This document shows, piece by piece, positions 27,703-35,730 of a stretch of 37,819 bases of DNA. The position numbers and the translations under genes are program-made. The notes beneath the pieces are model-generated. The model had not been told where the DNA came from. It did no database searches and saw only the letters and a program-made list of their open reading frames with translations. Every line of letters starts with the position of its first letter. The stretch's first letter is position 1. Source of the stretch: Rhizomonospora bruguierae (GTDB lineage Bacteria > Actinomycetota > Actinomycetes > Mycobacteriales > Micromonosporaceae); contig NZ_BBQH01000056.1 in the NCBI RefSeq assembly GCF_018397995.1, positions 1-37,819 on the forward strand, read 5' to 3'.

Positions 27703-27764
27703 AGGAAGTTGCGGTCGAGGTCCTGCTCGCCGAGTGCGACGGGCTGAAGACCGTCCTTCGGTAG
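27699..27764 (+). CDS. Possible 21-residue small protein
   Basis: GTG 27699 overlaps the preceding stop in a GTGA, and the frame VKEVAVEVLLAECDGLKTV ends at TAG 27762-27764. It continues the overlap pattern of the chain, but at this length it could be chance. The convergent HTH-Nudix gene ends nine bases further on. Confidence 0.3.
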   Translation: MKEVAVEVLLAECDGLKTVLR

Positions 27765-27773
27765 GTCGCCCGC

Positions 27774-29219
27774 TCAGGCGAGGATCACGTCCCGGTGTTG
27801 CCAGGCCAGCTCGAGGCAGCCCGCGCCGGCCGGGGCCATGTGCCCGGGCGACGCCCGACCGGAGTCCAGCAGCGTGCGCACTCCGCGCTCGGTGAACGGC
27901 GCGCGGCCGGTCAGCACCAGGCCCTCGTCGTTGAACTCCACGAAGTCGCCGGCCAGCTCGTCGAACAGATCCGCGTCGAACACGGCGACGGTGAGCACTT
28001 CGCTGATAAGGGTGAGCGCGTCCAACGCGACGCCGAGGCAGAACACCTTCAGGCGGCCGTCCGCGCGCGCCCGATCCAAGGTGACAAACGGCTCGTCGTC
28101 GTAGCGGACCGGCTGCCCGTCGCCGTCGTGCTCGGCGTTTCCCAGCAGCTCCTCGCTGTACTCGCGCTGGATGTTGCGCCACAAGCCGAAGTCGACGGCC
28201 ACGCCAGAGGGCAGCACGCTGGACGGCTGGAAGATCCCGGAGGGGATCACCTGGAGCATGCCGCCGGCGATGGCCACGCTGCGCGGATCGCGGCGATGCA
28301 GGATGAAGCTGTCGCCGTCGGCGCCGCGGCGGATGGTGAGCGTGGAGATCGCCGGCAGGACGGGGCGTCGACTCAGGTCGAACGGGTCGTGGACGAGCCG
28401 GCGGAACGGCAGTTCGCGTAGCACCGGGCGGCGGTCCGGCAGTGAGCCGTCTTCCCCCAGTGCGACGTACGCAAGTTCGTGCGCGAGGACTTCGGCGACG
28501 TCGACGGCGCAGAAGTAGGCGGTGTCGGCGAACGCCATGCGCCCCTTGTCCTGAACCCACGACACGTCGGTGAGTCGCCAGCACGGCCGGTTTTCGAACA
28601 GCCGCGGGTGCGCGAGGTCGCGGATGGCGTTGCTGTATCGCGGATACCTCTGCACCAGCGACTTGCGGGGGCGGACGTGCGCCGTTTCCGCTTCCGTTCC
28701 GTCGAGGGTGGGTGTCGGCGCGTCCTGCTCGTGGTCCAGCTGGATGGCATCGAGGGGAATCGGCTCGGTCGGCATCCATGACGGTGGGGCGATCAGGCCG
28801 GTACCGCCGAGCACCACCTCGGGCTCGTACAACTGGGCGGCGATCTGGGTGAGGGCGAAGCGGTTGACATTGAGCGCGCGCCGGGCGCGCTGCCACTCCT
28901 CCTGGCTGCGCGTCACCCGGGGATCCGCGCTGGCCGGGTCTTCGCCCACGTACGCCTCCATGAAGTCGGGGATGGATGCGATCGGCTGCGGATCGAGGCC
29001 AAGGTCGGCGACGGACACGCCGAGCACCTCGGCGAGCAGCCGTCGGTTGAGGGCGCCGGGCACCACCTTCGCACGTTCCCAGCGACTGACGGTGTGCGCG
29101 GAGACCGCGACGCCGGACCGCCCCTGAGCGGCGGCCAGCCTGGTCATGCGCTCGGCGACATCCTGCTGCGACAGCGCGGCGGCTCCGCGAAGCTCACGGA
29201 GTCGGTTGTGCGTAGACAT
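27774..29219 (-). CDS. HTH regulator fused to a degenerate Nudix-like domain
   Basis: The 481-residue protein has an XRE-type HTH at residues 1-75 (RELRGAAALSQQDVAERM, AVSAHTVSRWERAKVVPG). A linker of about 150 residues follows, then a Nudix-like domain with GGMLQVIPSGIFQPSS and QREYSEELLG at about 351-360 (Arg352-Glu353, Glu-Glu kept), although the box is split by an insertion. AICEs carry Nudix (Nud) and Pra/Reg-type regulators, and this looks like the two combined. GGGGAGG is well placed before ATG 29219. It may sense a nucleotide-like ligand rather than hydrolyse one; this is inference. Confidence 0.75.
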   Translation of the reverse strand: MSTHNRLRELRGAAALSQQDVAERMTRLAAAQGRSGVAVSAHTVSRWERAKVVPGALNRRLLAEVLGVSVADLGLDPQPIASIPDFMEAYVGEDPASADPRVTRSQEEWQRARRALNVNRFALTQIAAQLYEPEVVLGGTGLIAPPSWMPTEPIPLDAIQLDHEQDAPTPTLDGTEAETAHVRPRKSLVQRYPRYSNAIRDLAHPRLFENRPCWRLTDVSWVQDKGRMAFADTAYFCAVDVAEVLAHELAYVALGEDGSLPDRRPVLRELPFRRLVHDPFDLSRRPVLPAISTLTIRRGADGDSFILHRRDPRSVAIAGGMLQVIPSGIFQPSSVLPSGVAVDFGLWRNIQREYSEELLGNAEHDGDGQPVRYDDEPFVTLDRARADGRLKVFCLGVALDALTLISEVLTVAVFDADLFDELAGDFVEFNDEGLVLTGRAPFTERGVRTLLDSGRASPGHMAPAGAGCLELAWQHRDVILA

Positions 29220-29386
29220 TCGAACCTCCCCTCGGGCCGCAGCGCGTGGGCATGTGCGACTCAGCGTATGGGCAAGGGGACGCGCTGCCCACCTTCTGCG
29301 CGGTCACTGCTGACTCCGCGCCGTTCTGCCCGGCCGACCCGAGGGCCACGGTGGACGCATCGAAGGGATCGGCGGAGGTGACGGTG

Positions 29387-29767
29387 ATGGTCTACCGGTT
29401 GGGTACCGGCCCGGGGCGTGGGGTGTCGGCAACTGGACAGCCGGAGTGTCCGCCGTGGTGCGCCACCCGGCACGGGGTGTGCGAGACGGACGCCGTGTTC
29501 CACCACGGCCTGCCCGCCCGGATCCGGACGGAGGATGGCCCGCTCGCCGACGAGGTGCTGGTGGCGGCGGAGCGCCTGGATCTGCTGGGCGAGCCCGGCG
29601 ACGCCACCGTGTACGTCGAGGGTGCCGCGCAGTCGGCGTTGAGTCCGGCGCAAGCGGTGCGGCTGGCCCGGGCGCTGCTCGACGCCGCGGTGGCTGCGTC
29701 CGGCGGTGCGGTCGCCTTCACCCTGCTCGAGCGGACGGGCGGCGACCATGCGGCGCCTAGTCGGTGA
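29387..29767 (+). CDS. DUF6907-like protein
   Basis: The 126-residue protein has N-terminal CPPWCATRHGVC and two following His (FHHGLP), the pattern of the actinomycete DUF6907 family, probably a small metal-binding fold. The C-terminal half, with SPAQAVRLARALLDAA, is helical. GGAGG lies about 9 bases before ATG 29387. It ends in an 11-base convergent overlap with the excisionase-like gene. Function unknown. Confidence 0.75.
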   Translation: MVYRLGTGPGRGVSATGQPECPPWCATRHGVCETDAVFHHGLPARIRTEDGPLADEVLVAAERLDLLGEPGDATVYVEGAAQSALSPAQAVRLARALLDAAVAASGGAVAFTLLERTGGDHAAPSR

Positions 29768-29975
29768 CCGGGGAGCCGTCGCCGGCGGCGAGCTGGTCGA
29801 TGTGGACGGCACGCAACTGGTAGATGGTGCGCCGGATGTGCGGCCGGCGCCGCCAGTTGTCGGCGCCCCACGTCTGGTCGGCCACCTCGGGGCCGGCGGC
29901 GAGCGACCGGTAGACCGTCGACTCGGACACGCCGAGACGCGCCGCGGTGTCGGCGGTGCTGATCCACTCGCTCAT
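29757..29975 (-). CDS. Excisionase-like helix-turn-helix protein
   Basis: The 72-residue protein is mostly a MerR/Xis-type winged helix (WISTADTAARLGVSESTVYRSL) followed by a wing region and a short helix. Proteins of this kind direct integrase to excise, or regulate neighbouring genes. GAAGGG precedes ATG 29975. The integrase expected to partner it is not in the window. Confidence 0.78.
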   Translation of the reverse strand: MSEWISTADTAARLGVSESTVYRSLAAGPEVADQTWGADNWRRRPHIRRTIYQLRAVHIDQLAAGDGSPVTD

Positions 29976-30060
29976 GGACGGCCCTTCGCGTGCATGCCAG
30001 CGATGATCGCACGCCCCTCTTCTGAGTCAAAGCCGTCCGTGCTTTCACCCAATGCGCTCC

Positions 30061-30100
30061 CATCTTTGCCGTCGCTTGCATCTTTGCCGTCTCTGCCGTC
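30061..30100. repeat. Iteron-like direct repeats upstream of the excisionase-like gene
   Basis: CATCTTTGCCGTC occurs at 30061-30073 and 30079-30091 (period 18), followed by a partial TCTGCCGTC (30092-30100). They lie between the divergent excisionase-like gene and the rightward small ORF, where a regulator or Xis could bind. Confidence 0.5.
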
Positions 30101-30105
30101 ACACT
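30076..30105 (+). promoter_or_regulatory. Candidate promoter of the transfer operon
   Basis: TTGCAT (30076-30081), 18 bases, CACACT (30100-30105), then seven bases to ATG 30113. The spacing suits a leaderless transcript. The boxes overlap the iteron-like repeats. Confidence 0.4.
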
Positions 30106-30112
30106 AGCGAGC

Positions 30113-30250
30113 ATGGCCGACCACCCGACCACCCGACCGGTCGGGGTGCCGACCACCCGGCCGACCACCCCGGTCGACCACCGCCCGACCGGTCGGCCCG
30201 ACCACCGCCCGACCACCCGACCGACCGACCACCTGGAGGCCCTGCGATGA
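30113..30250 (+). CDS. Small repeat-encoded Pro/Thr/Arg-rich peptide (45 aa)
   Basis: Frame MADHPTTRPVGVPTTRP... to TDHLEALR is built from DHPTTRP-like units because the DNA holds eight GACCACC copies (30119-30233). Its TGA overlaps the ATG of the next gene in ATGA, so it may be a translationally coupled leader. Whether the peptide or the DNA repeat is what matters cannot be told from sequence. Confidence 0.45.
   Translation: MADHPTTRPVGVPTTRPTTPVDHRPTGRPDHRPTTRPTDHLEALR
30119..30233. repeat. Eight GACCACC repeats before the Spd-like gene
   Basis: GACCACC begins at 30119, 30127, 30151, 30163, 30176, 30200, 30211 and 30227, often extended to GACCACCCGACC and interspersed with the palindrome GACCGGTC. 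Clustered short repeats like these can be protein-binding arrays such as transfer or replication sites. Confidence 0.6.
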
Positions 30251-31614
30251 GCGACCAGATCGACGCCGCCACCCGACTACTCGGTCGGCTCGCCGGCGTG
30301 CTCGACCACCCGACCGCCCTCGCGGTCGGCATCGGGGTGGTCGTGGCCGGTCTGGTCGGGCTGGTGCTGCGGCGCTGGTTCGCCCGACCGACCGCCCGAC
30401 CGGCTGCCGGTCGGACCACCGGTCGGACGACGGCCGACCGGTTCATGACCTTCTTCGGCGCCGCGGTGGCGACCGGGGTGGTCGGCACCGGAATGTGGTC
30501 GTTTTTCACCGACGTGCTGCACATCGACAACCAGGCGATGCGCACGGCGCTGTTCGCCTTCTTCGAGATCGCGATGCTGGCCAGCGCGCTGCGGTCCCGC
30601 CGGTTCCGGCTGGACCGGGCACGGCGACCGGACGACGAGCAGGGCCGCCGCGAGGTGGACGTCGACGGCATCGCCGTCTGGGTGTTGGCCCTGCTGTCCG
30701 GCACGTTCGCCGCCAGCGACCAGGACACGGCGGCCGGTGTGGCGCTGCGACTGGTGGCCCCGATGGTGGCCGCGTGGTTGTGGGAGCGGGGGTTGGCGGG
30801 CGAGCTGCGGCAGTTCACCCGGGCCCGGCGCGGGCGCATCCACCTGCGGTTGTCGCTGGAGCGGGTGCTGGTGTGGCTGCGGATTGCCGAGGCGACGGGC
30901 CGCGAGGTCGCGGATGTGGACCGCGACCGGCAGATCGCCCGCTTGGCGCGGCGCGCCTACCGCCTGAACATGCTGCCGACCGAGGCGGGTGCCCGGCGGT
31001 GGGTGGCCACCCGCATCTACCTGCGGCTACTGAATCGGGCCAACGAGCAGTGGGGGCTGGCTGGTGATCCGGTGCTGCGCCGCCAGCTGCAAATGAACCT
31101 CGCCACCCTCTATCAGGCGGTCGAGGGCACTGCGCCGGACGCGGTCGCCCACCTGGCCCCCTGGTCGGCCTCGACCACTGCCCCGATGGCGCCGCCGACC
31201 ACCCCGACCACCGGTCGGGCCGTGGTGCCGGCAACCGAGCCGACCACCCCGACCGCCCCGCGCCCGACCGGTGCGCCGGCCGTCCCGACCACCAACGGCC
31301 GACCGGTCGACCACCCCGTAACCGCCGTGGTCCGACCGATCCGACCGGTCGGGCCGACCGGGAAGCGGCACGGGCCGACCGCCATCGCGGACGCGACGTT
31401 CCTCCGCGAGCGGTACGGAGACGACCAGTCGGCCGACCACTTCCCCGGCCGCAACGCACTCTGGCGCGAGCACGGCGGCAATCAAGGCCGGTGGTCGGCT
31501 GCGCTCGCCGCGCACCGCGATGGAGCCGACCGCCCGACCACTGCACCCGACCAGTCCGAGCCGACCGATGACCGGGAGGACAGCCGGACCGCCCTGATTG
31601 GAGCGACCGCATGA
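30247..31614 (+). CDS. Spd-like multi-helix membrane protein (plasmid spread family, DUF2637-like)
   Basis: The 455-residue protein has about five transmembrane helices (from ALAVGIGVVVAGLVGL at residue 25 to LRLVAPMVAAWLWERGL near 180). The layout, with FAFFEIAMLASAL and LSGTFAASD, fits DUF2637/SpdB-type proteins that assist intramycelial spread of actinomycete conjugative elements. A Thr/Pro-rich low-complexity section (about 305-370) precedes a small C-terminal basic domain (FLRERYGDDQSADHFPGRN). GGAGG precedes ATG 30247. ATGA overlaps link both neighbours. Confidence 0.75.
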   Translation: MSDQIDAATRLLGRLAGVLDHPTALAVGIGVVVAGLVGLVLRRWFARPTARPAAGRTTGRTTADRFMTFFGAAVATGVVGTGMWSFFTDVLHIDNQAMRTALFAFFEIAMLASALRSRRFRLDRARRPDDEQGRREVDVDGIAVWVLALLSGTFAASDQDTAAGVALRLVAPMVAAWLWERGLAGELRQFTRARRGRIHLRLSLERVLVWLRIAEATGREVADVDRDRQIARLARRAYRLNMLPTEAGARRWVATRIYLRLLNRANEQWGLAGDPVLRRQLQMNLATLYQAVEGTAPDAVAHLAPWSASTTAPMAPPTTPTTGRAVVPATEPTTPTAPRPTGAPAVPTTNGRPVDHPVTAVVRPIRPVGPTGKRHGPTAIADATFLRERYGDDQSADHFPGRNALWREHGGNQGRWSAALAAHRDGADRPTTAPDQSEPTDDREDSRTALIGATA

Positions 31615-31895
31615 CCATGACCGAACTGCCGGCCCGCCGGCGGCCCAGCCCGCGGTCCACCGCGGTCGTCGTCCGGCGGACCACAGTCCCGCCGCAGCGC
31701 CGCACGCTGTCGACCACCTATGGGGTGACGGCCGCCCTGTTCGCCCTCGCCGTGGTGCTGCTGGGCGCGGCGGCCGTCGCCGAGCGTCTGGCCGGCGAGC
31801 CGACGCTCGCGCGGTGGCTAATGGTCGGCGTCGGGGCGGCGGCGACGGGCGCGCTGCTGGCGGCTGGCACGGCGAGCGTGAGGAGGCAGCGGTGA
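31611..31895 (+). CDS. Small two-helix membrane protein of the transfer operon
   Basis: The 94-residue protein has a basic N-terminus and two transmembrane helices (about residues 38-58 and 69-87). It starts at ATGA with the Spd-like gene and ends at GTGA with the next, so it is translated as part of the operon. Small membrane proteins of this kind are typical spread (Spd) products. Confidence 0.75.
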   Translation: MTMTELPARRRPSPRSTAVVVRRTTVPPQRRTLSTTYGVTAALFALAVVLLGAAAVAERLAGEPTLARWLMVGVGAAATGALLAAGTASVRRQR

Positions 31896-32389
31896 CCGAA
31901 ATCCAACCCATCCAGCTTCAGTACCTGCGGGTCCGCGACGATGCGCCCGTAGTGATCCGTGACCCCATCGCCCAGATGGTGCAGCGCGCCGCCGAGCAGG
32001 GCGTCGACCTGGAGGTGACGTTCCGCGCCCGCCCCCTGACCAGCACAAACGCGCGCCAACCCGTGCATGCCACGTACCTGGGTTCACGGCCGATGTCGCC
32101 CACCGAGTTGGCGCTGCATCAGCAAATGTTGGCAGCGCCGCAGACGTTCGCGCCGCGCGGCGTTCAGGGCGTGGTGCCGGCCCGGCAGTGGCGGACCGTC
32201 GCGGTGTTTGGCGGGGTCGCCGTTGGCACGCCAGCGGTGATGTTCGGGCTCCTCGCCCCGGTCGCCGGGGTGCCCGCCGCGCTGGTGCTCACGCTCGCCT
32301 TTGTTGCGGTCGCCCTCCGGGTGCTGCTGCGACGTCGGGGGACCTCCGGATCCGCAACCGGCCACTGCCCCGGCGCATTCCATCGCTGA
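31892..32389 (+). CDS. Membrane-anchored element protein, unknown
   Basis: The 165-residue protein has a soluble N-terminal 90 residues (LQYLRVRDDAPVVIRDPIAQMV, VDLEVTFRARPL) followed by two transmembrane helices (about 103-123 and 126-146). The GTGA overlap with the preceding gene couples them. Likely part of the transfer membrane complex by context only. Confidence 0.72.
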   Translation: MTEIQPIQLQYLRVRDDAPVVIRDPIAQMVQRAAEQGVDLEVTFRARPLTSTNARQPVHATYLGSRPMSPTELALHQQMLAAPQTFAPRGVQGVVPARQWRTVAVFGGVAVGTPAVMFGLLAPVAGVPAALVLTLAFVAVALRVLLRRRGTSGSATGHCPGAFHR

Positions 32390-32447
32390 CCTGTGCAAAC
32401 ACCAGCCTGTCAGGAACCCGATCCGACCTATGTCCCGAGAGGAAACC

Positions 32448-32942
32448 ATGACTATGGCCCTTACGTCGAGCCTGTCGCTTGAGGAGAAGCGGCTACTCAA
32501 CGTCGCCTACATGCGGGCGCTGACCGTCCCGGCTCTACTGGCCCGTGCGGATGCGCAGATCGACGATATCCGCGTCCTCATGCAGCTCAACTTCCTGCTG
32601 GCACTCACCGCGGCCGGCGAGGTGCCTGTTGAGCAGGTCAAGGCCGACCGCCGCGACGCGACCATCCGGCTGGCCGAGCTGGGTCGACGGTGGGTCACCA
32701 CCAACCCAAGGAACCGCCTCCTGCGTGACCTGCAGTCGGCCGCCTCGCGGGGGCTGAGCCTCGCGAAGGCGCTCGAAGCTGGCGCGGACACCGTCCACCA
32801 GGTGCTGGCTGCCGATTTCGCCACGCTGCGGTACGCGGGCGACCGGCGGGAGGTGCCTCGACTGACGGACTACGCGGTGCGCCACGCCAGGGATTACGTC
32901 CTGGTCTGCACTCGCAGGGTCGGCGTGGTCCTCGGCCCCTGA
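32448..32942 (+). CDS. Hypothetical helical protein before traB
   Basis: The 164-residue, mostly helical soluble protein contains SLSLEEKRLLNVAYMRALTVPALLARA and regular amphipathic helices. ATG 32448 has GAGAGG five bases upstream; ATG 32430 is an alternative. Family not recognised. Its leader shares CAAACACC and CCTG[TA]CAGGA with the traB leader. Confidence 0.7.
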   Translation: MTMALTSSLSLEEKRLLNVAYMRALTVPALLARADAQIDDIRVLMQLNFLLALTAAGEVPVEQVKADRRDATIRLAELGRRWVTTNPRNRLLRDLQSAASRGLSLAKALEAGADTVHQVLAADFATLRYAGDRREVPRLTDYAVRHARDYVLVCTRRVGVVLGP

Positions 32943-32998
32943 CAGCCACCTCACCTGCACAAACACCCTCTGACACCGACGCCTGACAGGAGCTGACG

Positions 32999-35221
32999 AT
33001 GGCGACCCGCACGAAGGCCCCGGCCCGGGAGATGGCCCGGGACGGCCACGGCCGCAGCCTGAAAACCCGCGGCATGCCGTTCCTCGGGCTGCTGGTGATG
33101 CCCCCGGGCGCGCTGGTCGCCGGCCTGGCCGTGCACCTCGCCGTCCGGGACAGCGTGGTTGGGCTGGGTTTGACCGCGGCCGGGTTGGGTGCGGCGTCGG
33201 CCGTGCTCGCACTGGTGGCGTGGGCGGTGGGCCAGCATCGCGACCTGTCGGTGACGGTGCATGTGGTGGCCACGGTCGCGGCGACCGGGCTCGGTGAGGC
33301 CGTGACGGTGGTGGTGGGTCTCCAGCGGTGGTGGGCGTACGCATTCTTGCTGGGTGGCTGGCTTGTGGCTGCCAGCTGGGGCATCCGGCGCATCGACGCG
33401 TTCCGGAAGGACCACCGGGAGGAGCCGGAGAAGGAGGACTCGCTGCGGAAGGAGCTGGGCTTGGAGGGCACCCGATTCGGCCGTCCGAAGCACCACGTGG
33501 ACGAGAAGGGCGAGGTCACCCGCATTGAGGTGCCGGTGAAGCACGCGCCGGGCAAGACGGTGGATGTGATCCAGCAGGCGGTGCCGGGCATCGAGTCGCT
33601 GGCGAACGCCCCGCGTGGCCGGTCCCGGGCGGTGCCGGGGGAGGGTGCGGCGGCGTCCACGCTGGTCATCATCACCAAGGACGTGCTGAAGGACCTGATC
33701 CCCTACCCCGGTCCGTCGGCGCCGGGCGGCTGCATCACGGATCCGCTGGTCAGTGCCATGTATGAGGACCAGCTCCCCACTCGCCGGTACATCGCCGGTG
33801 GTACGCCCGAGGCGCCGAACCCGTCGAGCACCGGCCGGATGGGCATGACCCGTACCGGCAAGACCCTGAACGCCCAGGTCGATGCCCTTGAGGTCATCAG
33901 CCGCCGCAACGCCCAGTTCATGTGGTTCGACACGATTAAGGGGGCGCAGACGGTCCGGCCGCTGCGCCAGGGCTTGGACATCATCGTCGCCTCGGACGAC
34001 CCGAAGACGTTCCGCGCCGGGATGAAGGCGCTGATCGCGCTGGTCAAGTGGCGTACCAACCGGCTCGGCGAGTGCGGCTACCGGTCGTGGACGGCGAAGG
34101 TTACGGACGACCCGCGGCTGCGGATGCCGTTCCTGATCGCCCACTTCGAGGAGGCCGACGCGCTGTGCGACATCGCCCCTGACGAGATGGTGTTCCTCGC
34201 CTCCAAGGGCCTGTCCGTGGGCGTCGCTACCAGCATCAGCTTGCAGCGGGCCGATGCCACGTCGATGCCGACCGGCCTGCGGTTCAACATCGGCAACTGG
34301 TCGGTGTTCGGCTGCGGTGACCAGTACAGCGCCGGGTTCGCGCTCAGTGACGCGACGATCGACGCCGGGGCGCATCCGGAGAACTGGAAGCAGTCCAAGC
34401 CCGGCTACCACTACGTCGAGGGCATCGGCATTCCGGAGGACCGGTGGCCGGTAGCGGCGAAGTCGTTCTTCGCCACGGACGCGGAGATGGAGGCGCACAC
34501 CACCCAGTGGGCGCCGCAGATGATGCCGCTGGACGAGGGCAGCCAGGTCGCGCTCGGGTCGTGGTATGCGGCGGCGAAGGCAGAGACGCTGCGGCTGCGG
34601 CTGAAGTGGGACGCCGACGGGCAGGCCCTGCCGCTGGTGCACGACGGCGCCCCGGGGCCCGCCGCGACCAGCGCAAACACCACCCTGACGCGGGGTGGTG
34701 ACAGCCCGGCTGTGCTGCCTGACAGTGACGAGGACGACGAGGTCGCCGACCAGCGGCGAGCCCGGCAGCAGTTGATCGACGACATGGAGGACGACGTGGC
34801 CAGCGGTGCTGTGGACCTGGGCCTGGATGACGACGACCCGGACGACCGGGGCATGGGCGACATCGACATCACCAAACCGGTACCGCAGCCGACGGGGGAT
34901 GACGGGCTGAGCTGGGCGGACGAGAAGATCCCGCCGACGGACCGGGCTGCGGCGTTGGCCGCGTTCGAGCGGGCGCTGCGGGAGATGGCCGAGGACGAGA
35001 GCCTGCGCGACCAGGCCAACCCGGACGTGGCGGTGTTCAACGTGGACGCGCTGGCCAGGCGGTACAAGTTCCGGAGCCGCCCGTGGTTTTCCGAGATCCT
35101 GTCTGATGCTGCGGAGGGCGCGCTGACGCTGCCGGGCCTGTCGCTGACCCGGACGGACAAGCCGGGCTTTTACCGGCTGGAGCGGCTGGCGGACGTGGTC
35201 CCGATCGGTAACAGCGCGTGA
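32999..35221 (+). CDS. FtsK/SpoIIIE-like DNA translocase, TraB-type transfer protein
   Basis: The 740-residue septal-type translocase has four hydrophobic segments in residues 25-125 (LLVMPPGALVAGLAV and following), a linker, and a RecA-like motor. Walker A GMTRTGKT is at 282-289, and the Walker B-like FLIAHFEEAD near 380. An acidic region (residues 580-620) and a C-terminal winged helix (FNVDALARRYKFRSRPWFSEIL) for DNA recognition follow. TraB-type proteins move double-stranded plasmid DNA between mycelial compartments as hexamers and read repeats in clt. GGAG lies 6 bases before ATG 32999. Confidence 0.92.
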   Translation: MATRTKAPAREMARDGHGRSLKTRGMPFLGLLVMPPGALVAGLAVHLAVRDSVVGLGLTAAGLGAASAVLALVAWAVGQHRDLSVTVHVVATVAATGLGEAVTVVVGLQRWWAYAFLLGGWLVAASWGIRRIDAFRKDHREEPEKEDSLRKELGLEGTRFGRPKHHVDEKGEVTRIEVPVKHAPGKTVDVIQQAVPGIESLANAPRGRSRAVPGEGAAASTLVIITKDVLKDLIPYPGPSAPGGCITDPLVSAMYEDQLPTRRYIAGGTPEAPNPSSTGRMGMTRTGKTLNAQVDALEVISRRNAQFMWFDTIKGAQTVRPLRQGLDIIVASDDPKTFRAGMKALIALVKWRTNRLGECGYRSWTAKVTDDPRLRMPFLIAHFEEADALCDIAPDEMVFLASKGLSVGVATSISLQRADATSMPTGLRFNIGNWSVFGCGDQYSAGFALSDATIDAGAHPENWKQSKPGYHYVEGIGIPEDRWPVAAKSFFATDAEMEAHTTQWAPQMMPLDEGSQVALGSWYAAAKAETLRLRLKWDADGQALPLVHDGAPGPAATSANTTLTRGGDSPAVLPDSDEDDEVADQRRARQQLIDDMEDDVASGAVDLGLDDDDPDDRGMGDIDITKPVPQPTGDDGLSWADEKIPPTDRAAALAAFERALREMAEDESLRDQANPDVAVFNVDALARRYKFRSRPWFSEILSDAAEGALTLPGLSLTRTDKPGFYRLERLADVVPIGNSA

Positions 35222-35379
35222 TCCCGGCTCGTCTGACGCGTCAGCCGTCAGTTGATCTCCCCGCCTATGGGGAAATTCGACCTGACACCCGGCCCGACAG
35301 CCCTTCCGACAGTCCCTGACACACCCTCCGACACCCGCCTGACGACTACCCGCAGTGATCAAACAAAGGAGCTGACACC
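35222..35379. repeat. Candidate clt site: phased GACA repeats after traB
   Basis: GACA starts at 35284, 35296, 35308, 35318 and 35330, with GACG at 35341; intervals are 12, 12, 10, 12 and 11 bases, one helical turn each. Upstream are the palindrome TGACGCGTCA (35234-35243) and a short TCCCC/GGGGA hairpin. In Streptomyces plasmids the TraB recognition repeats sit next to traB. Confidence 0.6.
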
Positions 35380-35718
35380 ATGTCCGGACAGGGCATCACC
35401 GGTCTCGTCACCCCGTACAACACCAGCGAGTTCGCCGCGATGGTGGAGGCCGCCCGGTCTCACCACTACGCGGTGATGGACCAGTACGTCACCATCGCCG
35501 CCGACCTGCGGCGCCTGCTGGCCCGCATCCCCGGCGACCGGCTCGGCAACGTGGACTCCAAGATGGCGGCCCGGCGGGTGGCGCGGCAGATCTCCCGCGC
35601 CGGCACCTACGAGGCGTACGCCGCCCGAGCGGGGATCCGCGCCTTCCACCTGTACCAGCAGCTCTTCACGAACAAGGGCCAGCAGGCGCGGGCCAAGACC
35701 TTCGACCCGAACAAGTAA
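35380..35718 (+). CDS. Hypothetical transfer-operon protein
   Basis: The 112-residue helical soluble protein has FAAMVEAARSHHYAVMDQYVTIAADLRRLLARI and a basic C-terminus (NKGQQARAKTFDPNK). AAAGGAG is well placed before ATG 35380. Directly follows the repeat array and may act with it. Family not recognised. Confidence 0.75.
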   Translation: MSGQGITGLVTPYNTSEFAAMVEAARSHHYAVMDQYVTIAADLRRLLARIPGDRLGNVDSKMAARRVARQISRAGTYEAYAARAGIRAFHLYQQLFTNKGQQARAKTFDPNK

Positions 35719-35730
35719 GGGGCGACGGCG

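Noticed and set aside
30119-30233. CRISPR array
   Set aside because: Repeat units are 7-12 bases with irregular short spacing, and no cas genes are nearby.
32951-35362. 803-codon minus-strand frame antisense to traB
   Set aside because: Biased His/Arg/Gln composition typical of an antisense shadow; traB on the plus strand has Walker motifs and a ribosome site.
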